From: DASZQY01 sp963843565
GTDB lineage: Bacteria > Pseudomonadota > Alphaproteobacteria > Rhizobiales > Kaistiaceae
NCBI GenBank assembly: GCA_963843565.1
Contig: CAWJKY010000003.1
Span: 2,108,001-2,172,000, forward strand
Reading direction: 5' to 3'
DNA length: 64,000 nucleotides
Shown: positions 25,773-34,721 of the stretch, piece after piece
Layout of the letters: each line of letters opens with the position of its first letter
Numbering within the stretch: position 1 is the first letter of the stretch
Notes under the pieces: generated by a model
Database searches by the model: none
What the model was told of the DNA's origin: nothing
The model's input: the letters and a program-made list of their open reading frames with translations, nothing else
Made by a program: the position numbers and the translations under genes

Positions 25773-28124
25773 TCAGCTCATCCGAAACGTCACCCGGTGG
25801 CTTCCGGGCGCGAGCGTGATGTCCGATTTCTGATTTCCCGTCCCGGTTATCGGCTCTCCATCGACCGAGATGTCGTCGTAGGTCGGGGACAGGTGCAGCG
25901 TCCCGGTGGTCCCATCCGGCACGACGACGGTGTAATCGACACGCTCGCCCTCGACCGCCCACGTCGCTTCGATACGACCGGCAATGGAATCATGATGAGC
26001 CGTGACCGGAGAAAGCGCCGGAATGATCGTTGGCTCGAAGATGATGTGCCGAAATGCGGGGTTCTGTTCGTCCGGCCGGAACCCCGCGACGGATTCGAAC
26101 AGCCATTGGCACACCGCGCCGTAGGCATAGTGATTGTAGGAATTCATCGCCGGATCGAACGCGACACCATCTTCGCCGATGGCATCCCAGCGCTCCCAGA
26201 TCGTCGTCGCACCGGTCTTGACCTGATAGAGCCAGCCCGGAACTCTCTCCTGCAGAAAGACCGCCGCGGCTAGATCCAATTCGCCGATCTTGACAAGCGC
26301 GGGCAGCAAGGCCGGCGTCCCGATGAAGCCCGTGCCGATGCGACCATCCGCGCGGGCAATGGTTGCCTTGAAATACGCGCTGGCGGCGGCCAGCAGTTCG
26401 GGCGGAATGAGGTCGTGTACGATGGCGAGCGCGTACGATGTCTGGTCGTCGTAGACGAGACGCCCGGACTGGGTGATGAATTCTCTCCTGAACGCCGCCT
26501 TCACCTGTGCCGCGCGGCGCTCCATGCGCTCCGCGATCGCGGCGTCGCCGACGAGACGCGCCGCTTTGGCGGTGATGGTGGACGAGATGAAGAGATAGAT
26601 CGTCGCCGCCGCATCGTCGCCAATCGTGGGCAGCGGCTTCTCGCTCGGCCCCTTGGGCTGCAGCCAGTCTCCAAAAGTGAAGCCGCGGGCCGCGTGCGAT
26701 CGTGGAGGTTTCACGACCGGGCCATTGCTGATCGACCAGACGAAGTCGACCCATCGGACCATCGCCGGCAGGGTTTCCTCGAGAACGCTGCGATCGCCGT
26801 AGTGCGTCCACAGGACCCACGGCACGACGCAGATGGCGTCGCCCCAGCCGGTGCTGCCGTAGAAGTTCGGCACGGCGTCCTCGTGATTGCGCGACGGGTC
26901 GGGCGACACGTGGGGAATCTCCCCGCCGGGCCGCTGGTCGGCCATCACATCGCGCAGCCACTTGCGCAGGAACCTCTCGCTGTCGTGGAGATAGCAGGCC
27001 GCCGGCGCGAAGACCTGCGCGTCGCCCGTCCATCCCAGACGCTCATCGCGCTGCGGGCAATCGGTCGGCACGTCGATGAAATTGGAGCGCTGCGACCACA
27101 CGGTGTTTTCAACCAGGCGATTGACGAGAGGATTCGCCGACTTGAACGATGCCGTGCGGGCGATGGCGGAACTGATCGGGATCGACTCGATCGACCTTAT
27201 CGCGGCATCGCCGACAATCGCGACGCGCGCGTATCGGTAGCCAAAGAACGTGAAGGCCGGGCGATAGGCTTCGACGCCCTCACCCTTGAGCACGTATTCC
27301 GCTCTCGCTTCGGCGGAACGTATGCTCGCCCGGTCGAAGTTGCCGTCCTTGTCGAGGACCTCCGCGTGTTCGACGATGACCCGCGCGCCGCGTTGACCTT
27401 CGACACTGATGGCAACGTAGCCGCCGCAGTTCTGCCCGAAGTCGTAGATAGTCCGACCTTCCGCATCCTTGCTTTCCGACACCGGCGCCAGCGCGGCGAG
27501 CTCCTTGACGCCGTTGACTTCGTGGGGAATCAGGACCGCTGGGTCGAAGTTCGCGACCGCCGCCGAGCCATTGTCGGCGGGAAGACCTTCCTGCCTGGCG
27601 TCGTAGACCTCGCCAAAGTAGATCCCGGACTTGATGATGGGTGACAGCCCGCTCTTCCAGGTCGGTTCCGTCACCACAACAAGCTCGTCGCCGACGGCGA
27701 TCTCGGCGATGGCGCCGACCTGGTCGCCCCAGGTGTTGAGCAGCGGGTTTCTCGGCCACAGCAGCCGCGACCGATACCAGCCGTCGCCGAGCCAAATATC
27801 GATGCTGTTTTCGCCGGTGCGAAGGAGTTTGGCGATCTTGTACGTCTGGTAGCTCAGCCGGTCCCAGTAGCTGGTCCAGCCCGGCGTGAGCTGGTCGTCT
27901 CCGACACGCTTGCCATTGATGAAGCAGCGGTACAGGCCGAGCGCGCTGATCCTCAGCGTGGCGTCGTCGAACCCGCCGTCCAGGGTGAAGACGGTACGCA
28001 GGAACGGAGCCTGCTCGCCAACCCCGCCATCCGACAGGGGGCGGATCATCTGGGCCGTCCATGGCCGCTTCATGACATCGCTTTGTTCAGCCGCGCGGCG
28101 GACCTTGCCCAGTTCGATCGTCAC
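25773..28124 (-). CDS. Alpha-L-rhamnosidase, glycoside hydrolase family 78
   Basis: 783 residues. An N-terminal beta-domain (YRCFINGKRVGDDQLTPGWTSY, WLGDGWYRSR) is followed by the (alpha/alpha)6 barrel with DCPQRDERLGWTGD (around residues 350-365) and TTIWERWDA (around residue 643), holding the acid and base Glu known for GH78. A C-terminal beta-sandwich closes the protein. It is somewhat short for the family (often 900 or more), lacking one N-terminal accessory domain. There is no signal peptide, so it cleaves terminal L-rhamnose from imported glycosides in the cytoplasm. It is divergent from an AraC regulator. Confidence 0.93.
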   Translation of the reverse strand: MTIELGKVRRAAEQSDVMKRPWTAQMIRPLSDGGVGEQAPFLRTVFTLDGGFDDATLRISALGLYRCFINGKRVGDDQLTPGWTSYWDRLSYQTYKIAKLLRTGENSIDIWLGDGWYRSRLLWPRNPLLNTWGDQVGAIAEIAVGDELVVVTEPTWKSGLSPIIKSGIYFGEVYDARQEGLPADNGSAAVANFDPAVLIPHEVNGVKELAALAPVSESKDAEGRTIYDFGQNCGGYVAISVEGQRGARVIVEHAEVLDKDGNFDRASIRSAEARAEYVLKGEGVEAYRPAFTFFGYRYARVAIVGDAAIRSIESIPISSAIARTASFKSANPLVNRLVENTVWSQRSNFIDVPTDCPQRDERLGWTGDAQVFAPAACYLHDSERFLRKWLRDVMADQRPGGEIPHVSPDPSRNHEDAVPNFYGSTGWGDAICVVPWVLWTHYGDRSVLEETLPAMVRWVDFVWSISNGPVVKPPRSHAARGFTFGDWLQPKGPSEKPLPTIGDDAAATIYLFISSTITAKAARLVGDAAIAERMERRAAQVKAAFRREFITQSGRLVYDDQTSYALAIVHDLIPPELLAAASAYFKATIARADGRIGTGFIGTPALLPALVKIGELDLAAAVFLQERVPGWLYQVKTGATTIWERWDAIGEDGVAFDPAMNSYNHYAYGAVCQWLFESVAGFRPDEQNPAFRHIIFEPTIIPALSPVTAHHDSIAGRIEATWAVEGERVDYTVVVPDGTTGTLHLSPTYDDISVDGEPITGTGNQKSDITLAPGSHRVTFRMS

Positions 28125-28242
28125 TCTTGCGCACCTCCCCCGGGGGCAGCCGACCCTGCACTCAGTCGATCGTGCAACACCCGCTGACAGATGAGCACGA
28201 GTGCGCTTGTCGCGTCTTGCAGCATTCAGCTATGTTAATTGA

Positions 28243-29142
28243 ATGAACCCGCGATCGGACTTCACCGCTCTCTACCGCATCGAGCAGGCGAACGTGATGC
28301 TGTCGGCGGGCCGCCCGGTCCGCGCGCAGCGCCTCGGCGTGCAGGTGGACGTGCCACGACACGACCACGCCTACCACGAAATCTGTGTCGTTGTGTCGGG
28401 CAGCGCCATGCATCGGACAAAGAGCGGCCGCGTTCCGCTCTCACAAGGCGATGCGTTCGTCGTCCCGCCGACGGAAGTCCATGCCATCGAGGACGTGGAT
28501 GATCTGCAGGTTATCAATGCCTACTACCTGACTGAGTGGCTGATGGGCGATCTCGCGTGGCTTTGGACCGAGCCGGGCGCGGTCGCGCTATTTCTGTCGA
28601 CCGAATTGGTGAAGTCGCGCATGGCGAACACGGTGCAGCTGCGTCTGGAGCCGAACGAGTTCGAACGCGTCGCGGCGGAGTTTGGACAGATCGAGGATGA
28701 GGGCAATACCAGCGACCCCTCCCCGCTGTTCCTCAGGTGCAGTCTGCAGAAGGCAGTCGCGATGATGGCACGGGCCTGGATGCGCCAGGACGCGACATCG
28801 GCAACGCTGGCTTTCCGTCCAGAGGTATGGGCGGCTATCGAAGCAATCGAGCGGGCCGTCAATACAGGAATCCCCTATTCCGTCGCCGCCAGCGCGGAAG
28901 CGGCGCGACTTTCGACCGATCATTTCTCCGCCATCTTCCGCAGGTCGACGGGCTACGGACCAGCAGATTTCTTTCAACGCCGCCGCATTCACCGCGCCTG
29001 TCAGCTGCTGCTCAATCCGGCACCGAGCGTGACGGTGATCGCGGCCGAACTCGGGTTTTCCGACGCGCCCCACTTCTGTCGTTTGTTCAAGCGGTACAAG
29101 GATATGACCCCGTCCGAGTATCGCGCCGTCTATAACGTGTGA
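28243..29142 (+). CDS. AraC-family regulator with N-terminal cupin
   Basis: 299 residues. The N-terminal cupin (VDVPRHDHAYHEICVVVSG) is a sugar-sensing fold. The C-terminal double HTH has STDHFSAIFRRSTGYGPADF and the signature VIAAELGFSDAPHFCRLFKRY...TPSEYR. The architecture is that of RhaS/RhaR or MelR. Being divergent from the rhamnosidase gene with 118 bp between, it very probably controls the rhamnoside operon in response to a sugar. Confidence 0.92.
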   Translation: MNPRSDFTALYRIEQANVMLSAGRPVRAQRLGVQVDVPRHDHAYHEICVVVSGSAMHRTKSGRVPLSQGDAFVVPPTEVHAIEDVDDLQVINAYYLTEWLMGDLAWLWTEPGAVALFLSTELVKSRMANTVQLRLEPNEFERVAAEFGQIEDEGNTSDPSPLFLRCSLQKAVAMMARAWMRQDATSATLAFRPEVWAAIEAIERAVNTGIPYSVAASAEAARLSTDHFSAIFRRSTGYGPADFFQRRRIHRACQLLLNPAPSVTVIAAELGFSDAPHFCRLFKRYKDMTPSEYRAVYNV

Positions 29143-29150
29143 AGGTGCAC

Positions 29151-29891
29151 TCAGAGCGTCGCGGCGTTGGTCGCGCGGACCTCACCCACAAGCCACTCGA
29201 CCAGAGACTGGAGCAACGCCGGCGCGGCGGCCGCGTCGTAGCGGCGTGGGTCGGGACCGAATATCCCGAACAGCGGATGTTGAGGATCGTGCCGCTGCGG
29301 TCCCATCTCACCTCCGGGATCGATCGATGGGGCCCTCTCGAGGGGCGGCAGGAGATCGGTTCTCACGCGGTCCGGCCACAACGCGCCGAGCAGCGTTGTC
29401 TCGAACATCCCAGCATGGTCGGGTCGCAGCGCCAGGCCTTCCGCCATGTTGACCGCCAGCGTCCGAACCCGCATGCGGTTGTTGCCGTGCAACCAGTTTC
29501 CCTGGATGGCCTTCAGCATGTCGATCTGCTCGCCGGCGAAATGTCCGCTGACGACAATGGCGGTCTCCACGCCGAACTGCTGCAGCCGGCTTAGCGTCGC
29601 CGCGATCAACGCGGCGATCTCTCCAGCATCGACCATGATCGACCAGTCGTACCCGCCATGACTGCCGCCGGTGCCGTAGTAGAGGGTCGGACAGACGAGA
29701 CCGCCGTCCTGGCGGGCCGCGTGAGTGCAAAGACCATGGGCGGTCAGCCCGTCGAGCCCGATCGGCAGATGTTCGCCGTGCCACTCGTAGGTGCCGAGCG
29801 GAACGTAGACCACCGATCGCCTGTTCAGGGCCCGGCGGATCTCGCTTGGAAGCAGGCGTTCGAGGCGGACAGCGTCCATCTCCTGCGTCAT
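29151..29891 (-). CDS. Creatininase-family metal-dependent amidohydrolase
   Basis: 246 residues. YEWHGEHLPIGLDGLTAHG carries the metal ligands (Glu, His, Asp) of the creatininase/FAPy-deformylase/MftE family, and VVSGHFAGEQ stands where the family has NGHGGN. The ATG at 29891 overlaps the aldo/keto reductase stop (ATGA); the longer frame to 30176 is a shadow. Family members open cyclic amides or cleave formamides. It ends a three-gene unit with an oxidoreductase and a dioxygenase, an association I do not recognise. Confidence 0.85.
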   Translation of the reverse strand: MTQEMDAVRLERLLPSEIRRALNRRSVVYVPLGTYEWHGEHLPIGLDGLTAHGLCTHAARQDGGLVCPTLYYGTGGSHGGYDWSIMVDAGEIAALIAATLSRLQQFGVETAIVVSGHFAGEQIDMLKAIQGNWLHGNNRMRVRTLAVNMAEGLALRPDHAGMFETTLLGALWPDRVRTDLLPPLERAPSIDPGGEMGPQRHDPQHPLFGIFGPDPRRYDAAAAPALLQSLVEWLVGEVRATNAATL

Positions 29892-30862
29892 CGATAGTAG
29901 TTCCGGGGCCAGGCATGCGCGGCGAGCGCGGACAGCAGCGCCTCCGGGAATGGCGCACCGTCGGCGTAGGCGACGTTCATGTCGACTTCCGCGGGCGTGC
30001 TCATACCGGGAATGACGGTCGTCGTTTGGGCCGGGCTCAGGGCAAAGCGCATCGCCGCCTCGGCGAGCGTCGGGTAGTGCGGCGCGCACAACCGCTTGAG
30101 TTGCTCGACCCGTTTGAACGTTTCCCCGAACCGCGCACCGCGGAAGAGCGAATGCGGGACGGATCCTCTCGGCCACGCCGCGTAGGTGTCCGCGGTCCAG
30201 GTGCCGGTCAGCGGCCCGGAATCGAGCGGCACGCGAACGATAAAGGCCGGGCGGCTGTCGGACGCCGCATGGAACAGCGCACCGGCGGGTCGCTGTTCGA
30301 ACAGGTTGAACACGACCTGGATCGAACTCACCAGCCCAAGCATGGCGAGGCTGACACCATCCTCGGGCCGGTAGTCACGGATCGATACGCCGATCTTGTC
30401 GATCTTGCCCTCAATTCGCAGCTGGTTGAGCGTCTCCAGCCAGTCGAGCGCGACGACTCCGTCGGGAAGCCAGCAATGCAGCTGGAGGAGGTCGATTCGC
30501 TCCACCTTGAGCCGCCTGAGCGATCCCTCCACCGACTGGCGAAGATGCCATGCCGGATACCGGCCCCGCATGCGCGGATCGTCTTCGTCGGGACTCGGCC
30601 AGACCGTCGGCTGCACCTTAGTCGCAACGTAGATGCGATCGCGGCCCCACTGCGCCAGTGCCTCGCCGACGACCGCTTCGGAGTGGCCGCGTCCGTACAT
30701 CTCAGCCGTGTCGACGAAATTGATTCCGCAGCCAAAGGCGTGGTGCAGCGTCCGGATCGACTGGGCGTCGTCGACCGGCCCCCAGTCGCCGCCGATCTGC
30801 CAGGCACCGAAGCCGATCTCACTGACCTGCCATCCGGTGCTCCCGAAAGGACGGTAGCGCAT
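29888..30862 (-). CDS. Aldo/keto reductase
   Basis: 324 residues, an NADPH-dependent TIM barrel. The catalytic tetrad is visible as Asp in FVDTAEMYGRGHSE, the Tyr of that motif, Lys in YVATKVQP and His in LLQLHCWLPD. It resembles general L-glyceraldehyde/sugar aldehyde reductases. It starts 27 bp after the dioxygenase and is coupled to the creatininase-type gene by ATGA. It may reduce or oxidise a carbonyl formed by its neighbours. Confidence 0.92.
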   Translation of the reverse strand: MRYRPFGSTGWQVSEIGFGAWQIGGDWGPVDDAQSIRTLHHAFGCGINFVDTAEMYGRGHSEAVVGEALAQWGRDRIYVATKVQPTVWPSPDEDDPRMRGRYPAWHLRQSVEGSLRRLKVERIDLLQLHCWLPDGVVALDWLETLNQLRIEGKIDKIGVSIRDYRPEDGVSLAMLGLVSSIQVVFNLFEQRPAGALFHAASDSRPAFIVRVPLDSGPLTGTWTADTYAAWPRGSVPHSLFRGARFGETFKRVEQLKRLCAPHYPTLAEAAMRFALSPAQTTTVIPGMSTPAEVDMNVAYADGAPFPEALLSALAAHAWPRNYYR

Positions 30863-30889
30863 CAGTGTGCCTTGCCGCCGCGTCCCGCC

Positions 30890-31687
30890 CTACGAGACGA
30901 GCGGAAACAGTTCCGAATCCAGCGCGGCGCCAGCCGCAATGCCCTCGCCGTCGGTCACGATGTGGCCTGAGCCGTCGAAGCGGGTTCCGTCGGGCATGTA
31001 GATGATGGCGAACGCCTCGCGCGTCTCGTTTGTCTTGTTTGGCCCGGCGTAGTGGAACGTCAGCCCGTCGTGGAACGTTGCGCTGCCCGCCTTGAGCGGC
31101 CGTGCAACCGGCTTCACCGTACGAAGGTACGGCGCGTTGTCGAAAATGTCCTTGGGATCGCCCAGATCGACCGGAGGCAGGGGGCCGAGCACGTGCGTGC
31201 CATCGACGAACGCCATGCAGCCGTTTTGGGTCGTGGCGTCCTTGAGGGCGATCCAGATCGTGGTGTGGTGCCAGCGATCGACGTGTGGCCAGTAGACCGC
31301 ATCCTGGTGCCAGGGCGTCTTGTTGTTGCCCTTCATCGGTTCCTTGAAGAGCGCCTGGTCGTGCCAGATGCGCATGGGCTGCCCTTCGAGACGCCTGGCG
31401 ATGCGACCGAGCGCTTTCGACAACGAGTATTGCGCGACCTCGGGATGCCGCCGCCAGAGATTGACCTTCTGATTGAATATCTTCTCGTACGTCGCACGAC
31501 TGCCGGTGCGGTGCTGAGCGCCCGTCCCGCTGGATTCGGAGGCGACGGCGTCGACGATCGCGCGCCGCATTGACTCGAGGACCGGTGGCGGGATCACGTC
31601 GTCGAGCTGGATGTAGCCATTGCGCCGGTATTCGTCGATCTGCTCCTGGGTCAGTGGATAATCTGGGATGGCGTCTGCGTCGTTCAT
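30890..31687 (-). CDS. Phytanoyl-CoA dioxygenase-family Fe(II)/2-oxoglutarate oxygenase
   Basis: 265 residues. TPWHQDAVYW gives the His-x-Asp iron motif and FHDGLTFHYAGPNKTNETREAFAIIY the distal His and the Arg that binds 2-oxoglutarate. AGGACG precedes the ATG at 31687; the frame is open to 31822. PhyH enzymes hydroxylate CoA esters, ectoine, amino acids and other small molecules. It is the first gene of a three-gene unit, so it probably begins the attack on the compound. Confidence 0.9.
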   Translation of the reverse strand: MNDADAIPDYPLTQEQIDEYRRNGYIQLDDVIPPPVLESMRRAIVDAVASESSGTGAQHRTGSRATYEKIFNQKVNLWRRHPEVAQYSLSKALGRIARRLEGQPMRIWHDQALFKEPMKGNNKTPWHQDAVYWPHVDRWHHTTIWIALKDATTQNGCMAFVDGTHVLGPLPPVDLGDPKDIFDNAPYLRTVKPVARPLKAGSATFHDGLTFHYAGPNKTNETREAFAIIYMPDGTRFDGSGHIVTDGEGIAAGAALDSELFPLVS

Positions 31688-31870
31688 GGATCGTCCTTGG
31701 GTGGAAGCGACGTCTGTCGTCGTGCCGGGAGACATTCGCAGCACGGCGTCTGGCTGTCTTGGATCGAACGGTGTTGCGAATTGAACGAACCCGAGGGGAG
31801 CGCACCCGCAAGGAGGCGCCATGGGGGGCGACGCCGGCGGCTCATTGTCGTCGACTGGGGCGGCTCGCCT

Positions 31871-32021
31871 TCAGACCCGCTTGCCGCGATCAGCCTGTCT
31901 GCGACGCAATCACCGCCATGCGCAGTTCAGCAGCAACGGCGTCGCAGAGCGTGACCGGCTGACGGTCACGCATCCCGGCGCGCGACTCAGGGTAGGCCGG
32001 GATGTCATTCGATGTGGCCCC
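31871..32021 (+). repeat. Direct repeat copy A with IclR 3'-end relic
   Basis: This 151-bp segment closely matches 44021-44202, which covers the last 123 bp of the intact IclR gene and its 3' flank. Copy A lacks 31 bp internally but still encodes the tail CDAITAM...SQSVTG followed by a stop at 31960-31962. It is a fragment of an IclR-type gene, or the product of a segmental duplication. Both copies lie in the same orientation, 12.15 kb apart. Confidence 0.75.
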
Positions 32022-32156
32022 CGGGGCGACCTCGTCGAAGACCTCTCCGATACGCTAGTCGAGCTGACCAAAGGCCTCTTGGGCCTCGACTGAAATAGCG
32101 ATCATGTTGCGCGAGCCGACCACACTCAGCGCTCGGCGGTGGCGTCGGCATGCCGC

Positions 32157-32740
32157 GCAGAAGACCGATGAGATCGGCCTGACGGCGCTGGCCCGTCTTT
32201 GCAGGGACCGACTTGATCTGGGTTCGCACGGTCGCTGTCTGGGTGCCGGTATCGCTTGCAATTTCGGATGCCGTCCTGCTCCCGACTAACGGGTCCTTGT
32301 GCATGCGCCCGTTAGGCGTGGATGATGATCACGTCGCCGCTCGGCGCGCTGATCACTGTGCCGACACCCGATCCGCCGCCGCGCGGTATGAAGAACTCCT
32401 GATAGGCAGGCTCGCGCGCGATCTCTTCGTCCGAGAACACATCCCGGTCGATTACAAATCCCGGCGGATTGGTCCCCAGCAGGCGCTTGGTGCGCTCGTT
32501 GGTTGCGGCCAGACCGGATGTCACGAAATCATCAACGAGGTCGCGCAGCGCGTTCGAAGCAACCCAGCGCCCGGCGGTCGGCACCAAAAGAGCTGCGCCC
32601 GTGCATTCGACCACCCGAGCAACGTCATCGAGCAAATCGGCCCACAGCTCGGGGATCGCCCCGGCCTCATCGATGCGGTCAATCAATGCGCCGTCCATGG
32701 CCCCGAACCCGGCTGAAGCGATGCGACGTCGTTCCCACAT
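32157..32740 (-). pseudogene. Relic of a LuxR-type HTH regulator
   Basis: The N-terminal part (32312-32740, 142 residues) is an intact frame resembling the sensor region of long LuxR regulators (LIDRIDEAGAIPELWADLLDD, PPGFVIDRDVFSDEEI, PSGDVIII). A second frame (32157-32304) carries the HTH tail ASEIASDTGTQTATVRTQIK and then KTGQRRQADLIGLL. The central third of such a protein (about 150 residues) is missing and the frames differ, so the gene is broken by a deletion. An inverted repeat (CTAACGGG at 32286-32293 and CCCGTTAG at 32308-32315) sits at the junction. Confidence 0.7.
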
Positions 32741-33221
32741 CCGAAAATAGTCAGAGACATGCGCGCGTCATACCCCAAACAGGGTATAGGCCGGCTCCCG
32801 GCCAAACGCTCGGATGCCATCGCCAAAGAAAAGGCGGAACGCGGCGGTTGCCTTTGTGGCTGACCCGCAAGGGGCGGCGAGGCGGCCCGGTCCGACGCGG
32901 CGCATGGCGGCCGAACACTTGGCCCCACGCGCAGTTGCAATGCCAGGTTCGAAGCGGCGACCACCCATCGCTGAAAGCCCTCACTTTCAAGCGGACGCAA
33001 GCGAAGCGTCAGGGCCCGAGCCGCGTCCGGCCGAAAACGGCACCCACCTGCCAGAATCGTAGTCGAACAACTTGAAGCGCGTTGTCACGCTGATGAACCG
33101 CCCAGCGACCAGCGCCACTCCACAAGGTCCACTGCCATCAGCTGCTGCATTGTTGCGGTAGCGACCTTCGGGTGCCGAAAGCCTTGCTGGCGCGCAACAT
33201 TTGCGGCTTGTCGGAAAAACA
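32741..33221. other. Gene-free, decayed stretch
   Basis: Frames in these 481 bp are short, rich in Arg, Pro and Trp, and match nothing I recognise on either strand. It lies between the LuxR relic and the O-methyltransferase and is probably eroded DNA. No repeat or operator stands out. Confidence 0.4.
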
Positions 33222-34235
33222 TCATCCGACGGTCGCGCTCGCCTCCAACACACTGAACGGAGAGTGCGTTGCCGCGACGCCGTCGAGGCGGAACCCCGAC
33301 CGCTTCAGCAGCCGTTCGTAGTCCGCGGCGACGCGCTCCATGCCGCCGGTCATGACCATCATGTTCAAATCCATCAGAGGACTCAGGTGATGCTCATTGG
33401 CCTCGGGGAGAAGTTGTTCGACAATCAACAGTCGGCCCCGCGGCGCGATCGCACGGCGGATGTTAGCAAGGATCGTCTCGCAGGAGACATCGTCCCAATC
33501 GTGCAAGACGAACTTCAGCAGGTAGAGGTCCCCACCGGCGGGAACCTCCTTGAAGAAGTCGCCCGATTGAATCGTCAGCCGGGACGCGCTGCCAGCGTCC
33601 GCCTTTATGGTCGCGGTCACCGAAGGCAGGTCGAAAAGAATGCCTTCTCCGTCACCGGCTTGGTCAAGGACCGCCTTCAGGAACGCCCCCTGGCCGCCGC
33701 CGACGTCGACGGCCTTTTTGAATGAAGGCACGCGGTACGAGTTCAGCACGCCGGCATTGGAAATGCCGCTGAGGTTGGTCATCGCTTCGCCGAACAGGGC
33801 TGCGAGTTCCGGGCGCGCCGAGTAGTAGCTCCAGACCGGCTCGCCGTAGACACGCTCGAAGGCCGTCTCGGGTTCGCCGAGGCAGCTTTCCACGTCCGCC
33901 CATGCGGAATAGTGATCGCGCCCAAGTTCGACCTCAGCAAGCCCGCGGACGCTACCCGGCCGGCCGCCGCGGAGTGCCTCTGACAGGGCGGTCTGCGCGT
34001 AGGTTCCGTCGCGCTCCTCCCGGAAGATGCCGTTGGAGGTCAGCGCCCGCATGAGCCGGCGCAACGCCTCAGGTCGTACATTGATCCGTTCAGCAAGATC
34101 GGTGAGCGACAGTTGATCGTCGCCGACCACATCGGCGAGCTTCAGCTTCGCAGCCAGGAAGAGCGCCCGCGACAGCCAGAAGCCAGCGATAATGTTCAGA
34201 ATAGTTGCTTGCGGGGGAACCGAATGAGTGTCCAT
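33222..34235 (-). CDS. SAM-dependent O-methyltransferase (plant COMT/CrtF-like)
   Basis: 337 residues. An N-terminal winged-helix dimerisation domain (SLTDLAERINVRPEALRRLMRAL) is followed by the methyltransferase core with VDVGGGQGAFLKAV as the SAM motif, FDLPSV, and LKFVLHDWDD with the catalytic-type His. GGGAGGG precedes the ATG. Family members methylate phenolic hydroxyls or hydroxyneurosporene; the substrate is unknown here. It is divergent from the LysR gene interrupted by the IS3 element, which was probably its regulator. Confidence 0.9.
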   Translation of the reverse strand: MDTHSVPPQATILNIIAGFWLSRALFLAAKLKLADVVGDDQLSLTDLAERINVRPEALRRLMRALTSNGIFREERDGTYAQTALSEALRGGRPGSVRGLAEVELGRDHYSAWADVESCLGEPETAFERVYGEPVWSYYSARPELAALFGEAMTNLSGISNAGVLNSYRVPSFKKAVDVGGGQGAFLKAVLDQAGDGEGILFDLPSVTATIKADAGSASRLTIQSGDFFKEVPAGGDLYLLKFVLHDWDDVSCETILANIRRAIAPRGRLLIVEQLLPEANEHHLSPLMDLNMMVMTGGMERVAADYERLLKRSGFRLDGVAATHSPFSVLEASATVG

Positions 34236-34332
34236 AAATCCCTCCCTGTAATCAGGCCAGCGAGGTTAGGCACCCTTGCACGCCACGGCATAGTTGCGTT
34301 TTTGGAGAACCATTTTGCAAAGCTGACGGTCG

Positions 34333-34341
34333 ATGGACTGG
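34333..34341 (+). pseudogene. Original start (codons 1-3) of the IS-interrupted LysR gene
   Basis: ATG GAC TGG directly abuts the left end of the IS3 element. Removing the element and one CTGG copy restores ATGGACTGG-AACGACCTC, which reads MDWNDL, the typical N-terminus of this LysR subgroup. The rest of the gene continues after 35662. Confidence 0.8.
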
Positions 34342-34394
34342 TGAACCGTACCGGGTTTGCCGGAGGCTCCAACTCCTGAGAAGGTGGAGCCATC

Positions 34395-34721
34395 ATGAGC
34401 AAGACAACGAACAAGTTCTCTCCGGAAGTGCGTCAACGTGCGGTGCGGTTGGTACTGGATCATGAGCATGAGCATCCCTCGCGCTGGGCGTCGATCACCT
34501 CGATCGCGACCAAGATTGGCTGCACGGGGCAGACGCTGAACGAGTGGGTTAAGAAGGCGGAGGTCGATGCCGGCAAGCGGGCGGGGGTGCCGACGGACAT
34601 GGCCGCCCGGCTGAAAGCCCTCGAGCGGGAGAACCGTGAACTGCGGCAGGCCAACGAGATCCTGCGCAAGGCATCCGCGTATTTTGCCCAGGCGGAGCTC
34701 GACCGCCGGTTCAGGCCATGA
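34395..34721 (+). CDS. IS3-family transposase OrfA
   Basis: 108 residues. An HTH_Tnp_1 domain (SPEVRQRAVRLVLDHEHEHP...IGCTGQTLNEWVKKAE) is followed by a leucine-zipper-like coiled coil (LKALERENRELRQANEILRKA). It binds the element ends and, fused to OrfB by frameshifting in this family, forms the active transposase. Its stop overlaps the OrfB start as ATGA. I see no obvious A-rich slippery sequence at the overlap. Confidence 0.93.
   Translation: MSKTTNKFSPEVRQRAVRLVLDHEHEHPSRWASITSIATKIGCTGQTLNEWVKKAEVDAGKRAGVPTDMAARLKALERENRELRQANEILRKASAYFAQAELDRRFRP

Noticed and set aside
32286..32315. CTAACGGG/CCCGTTAG inverted repeat as an insertion-sequence end
   Set aside because: Only one such pair exists, 14 bases apart, with no transposase or target duplication near it; reported only as part of the LuxR relic.
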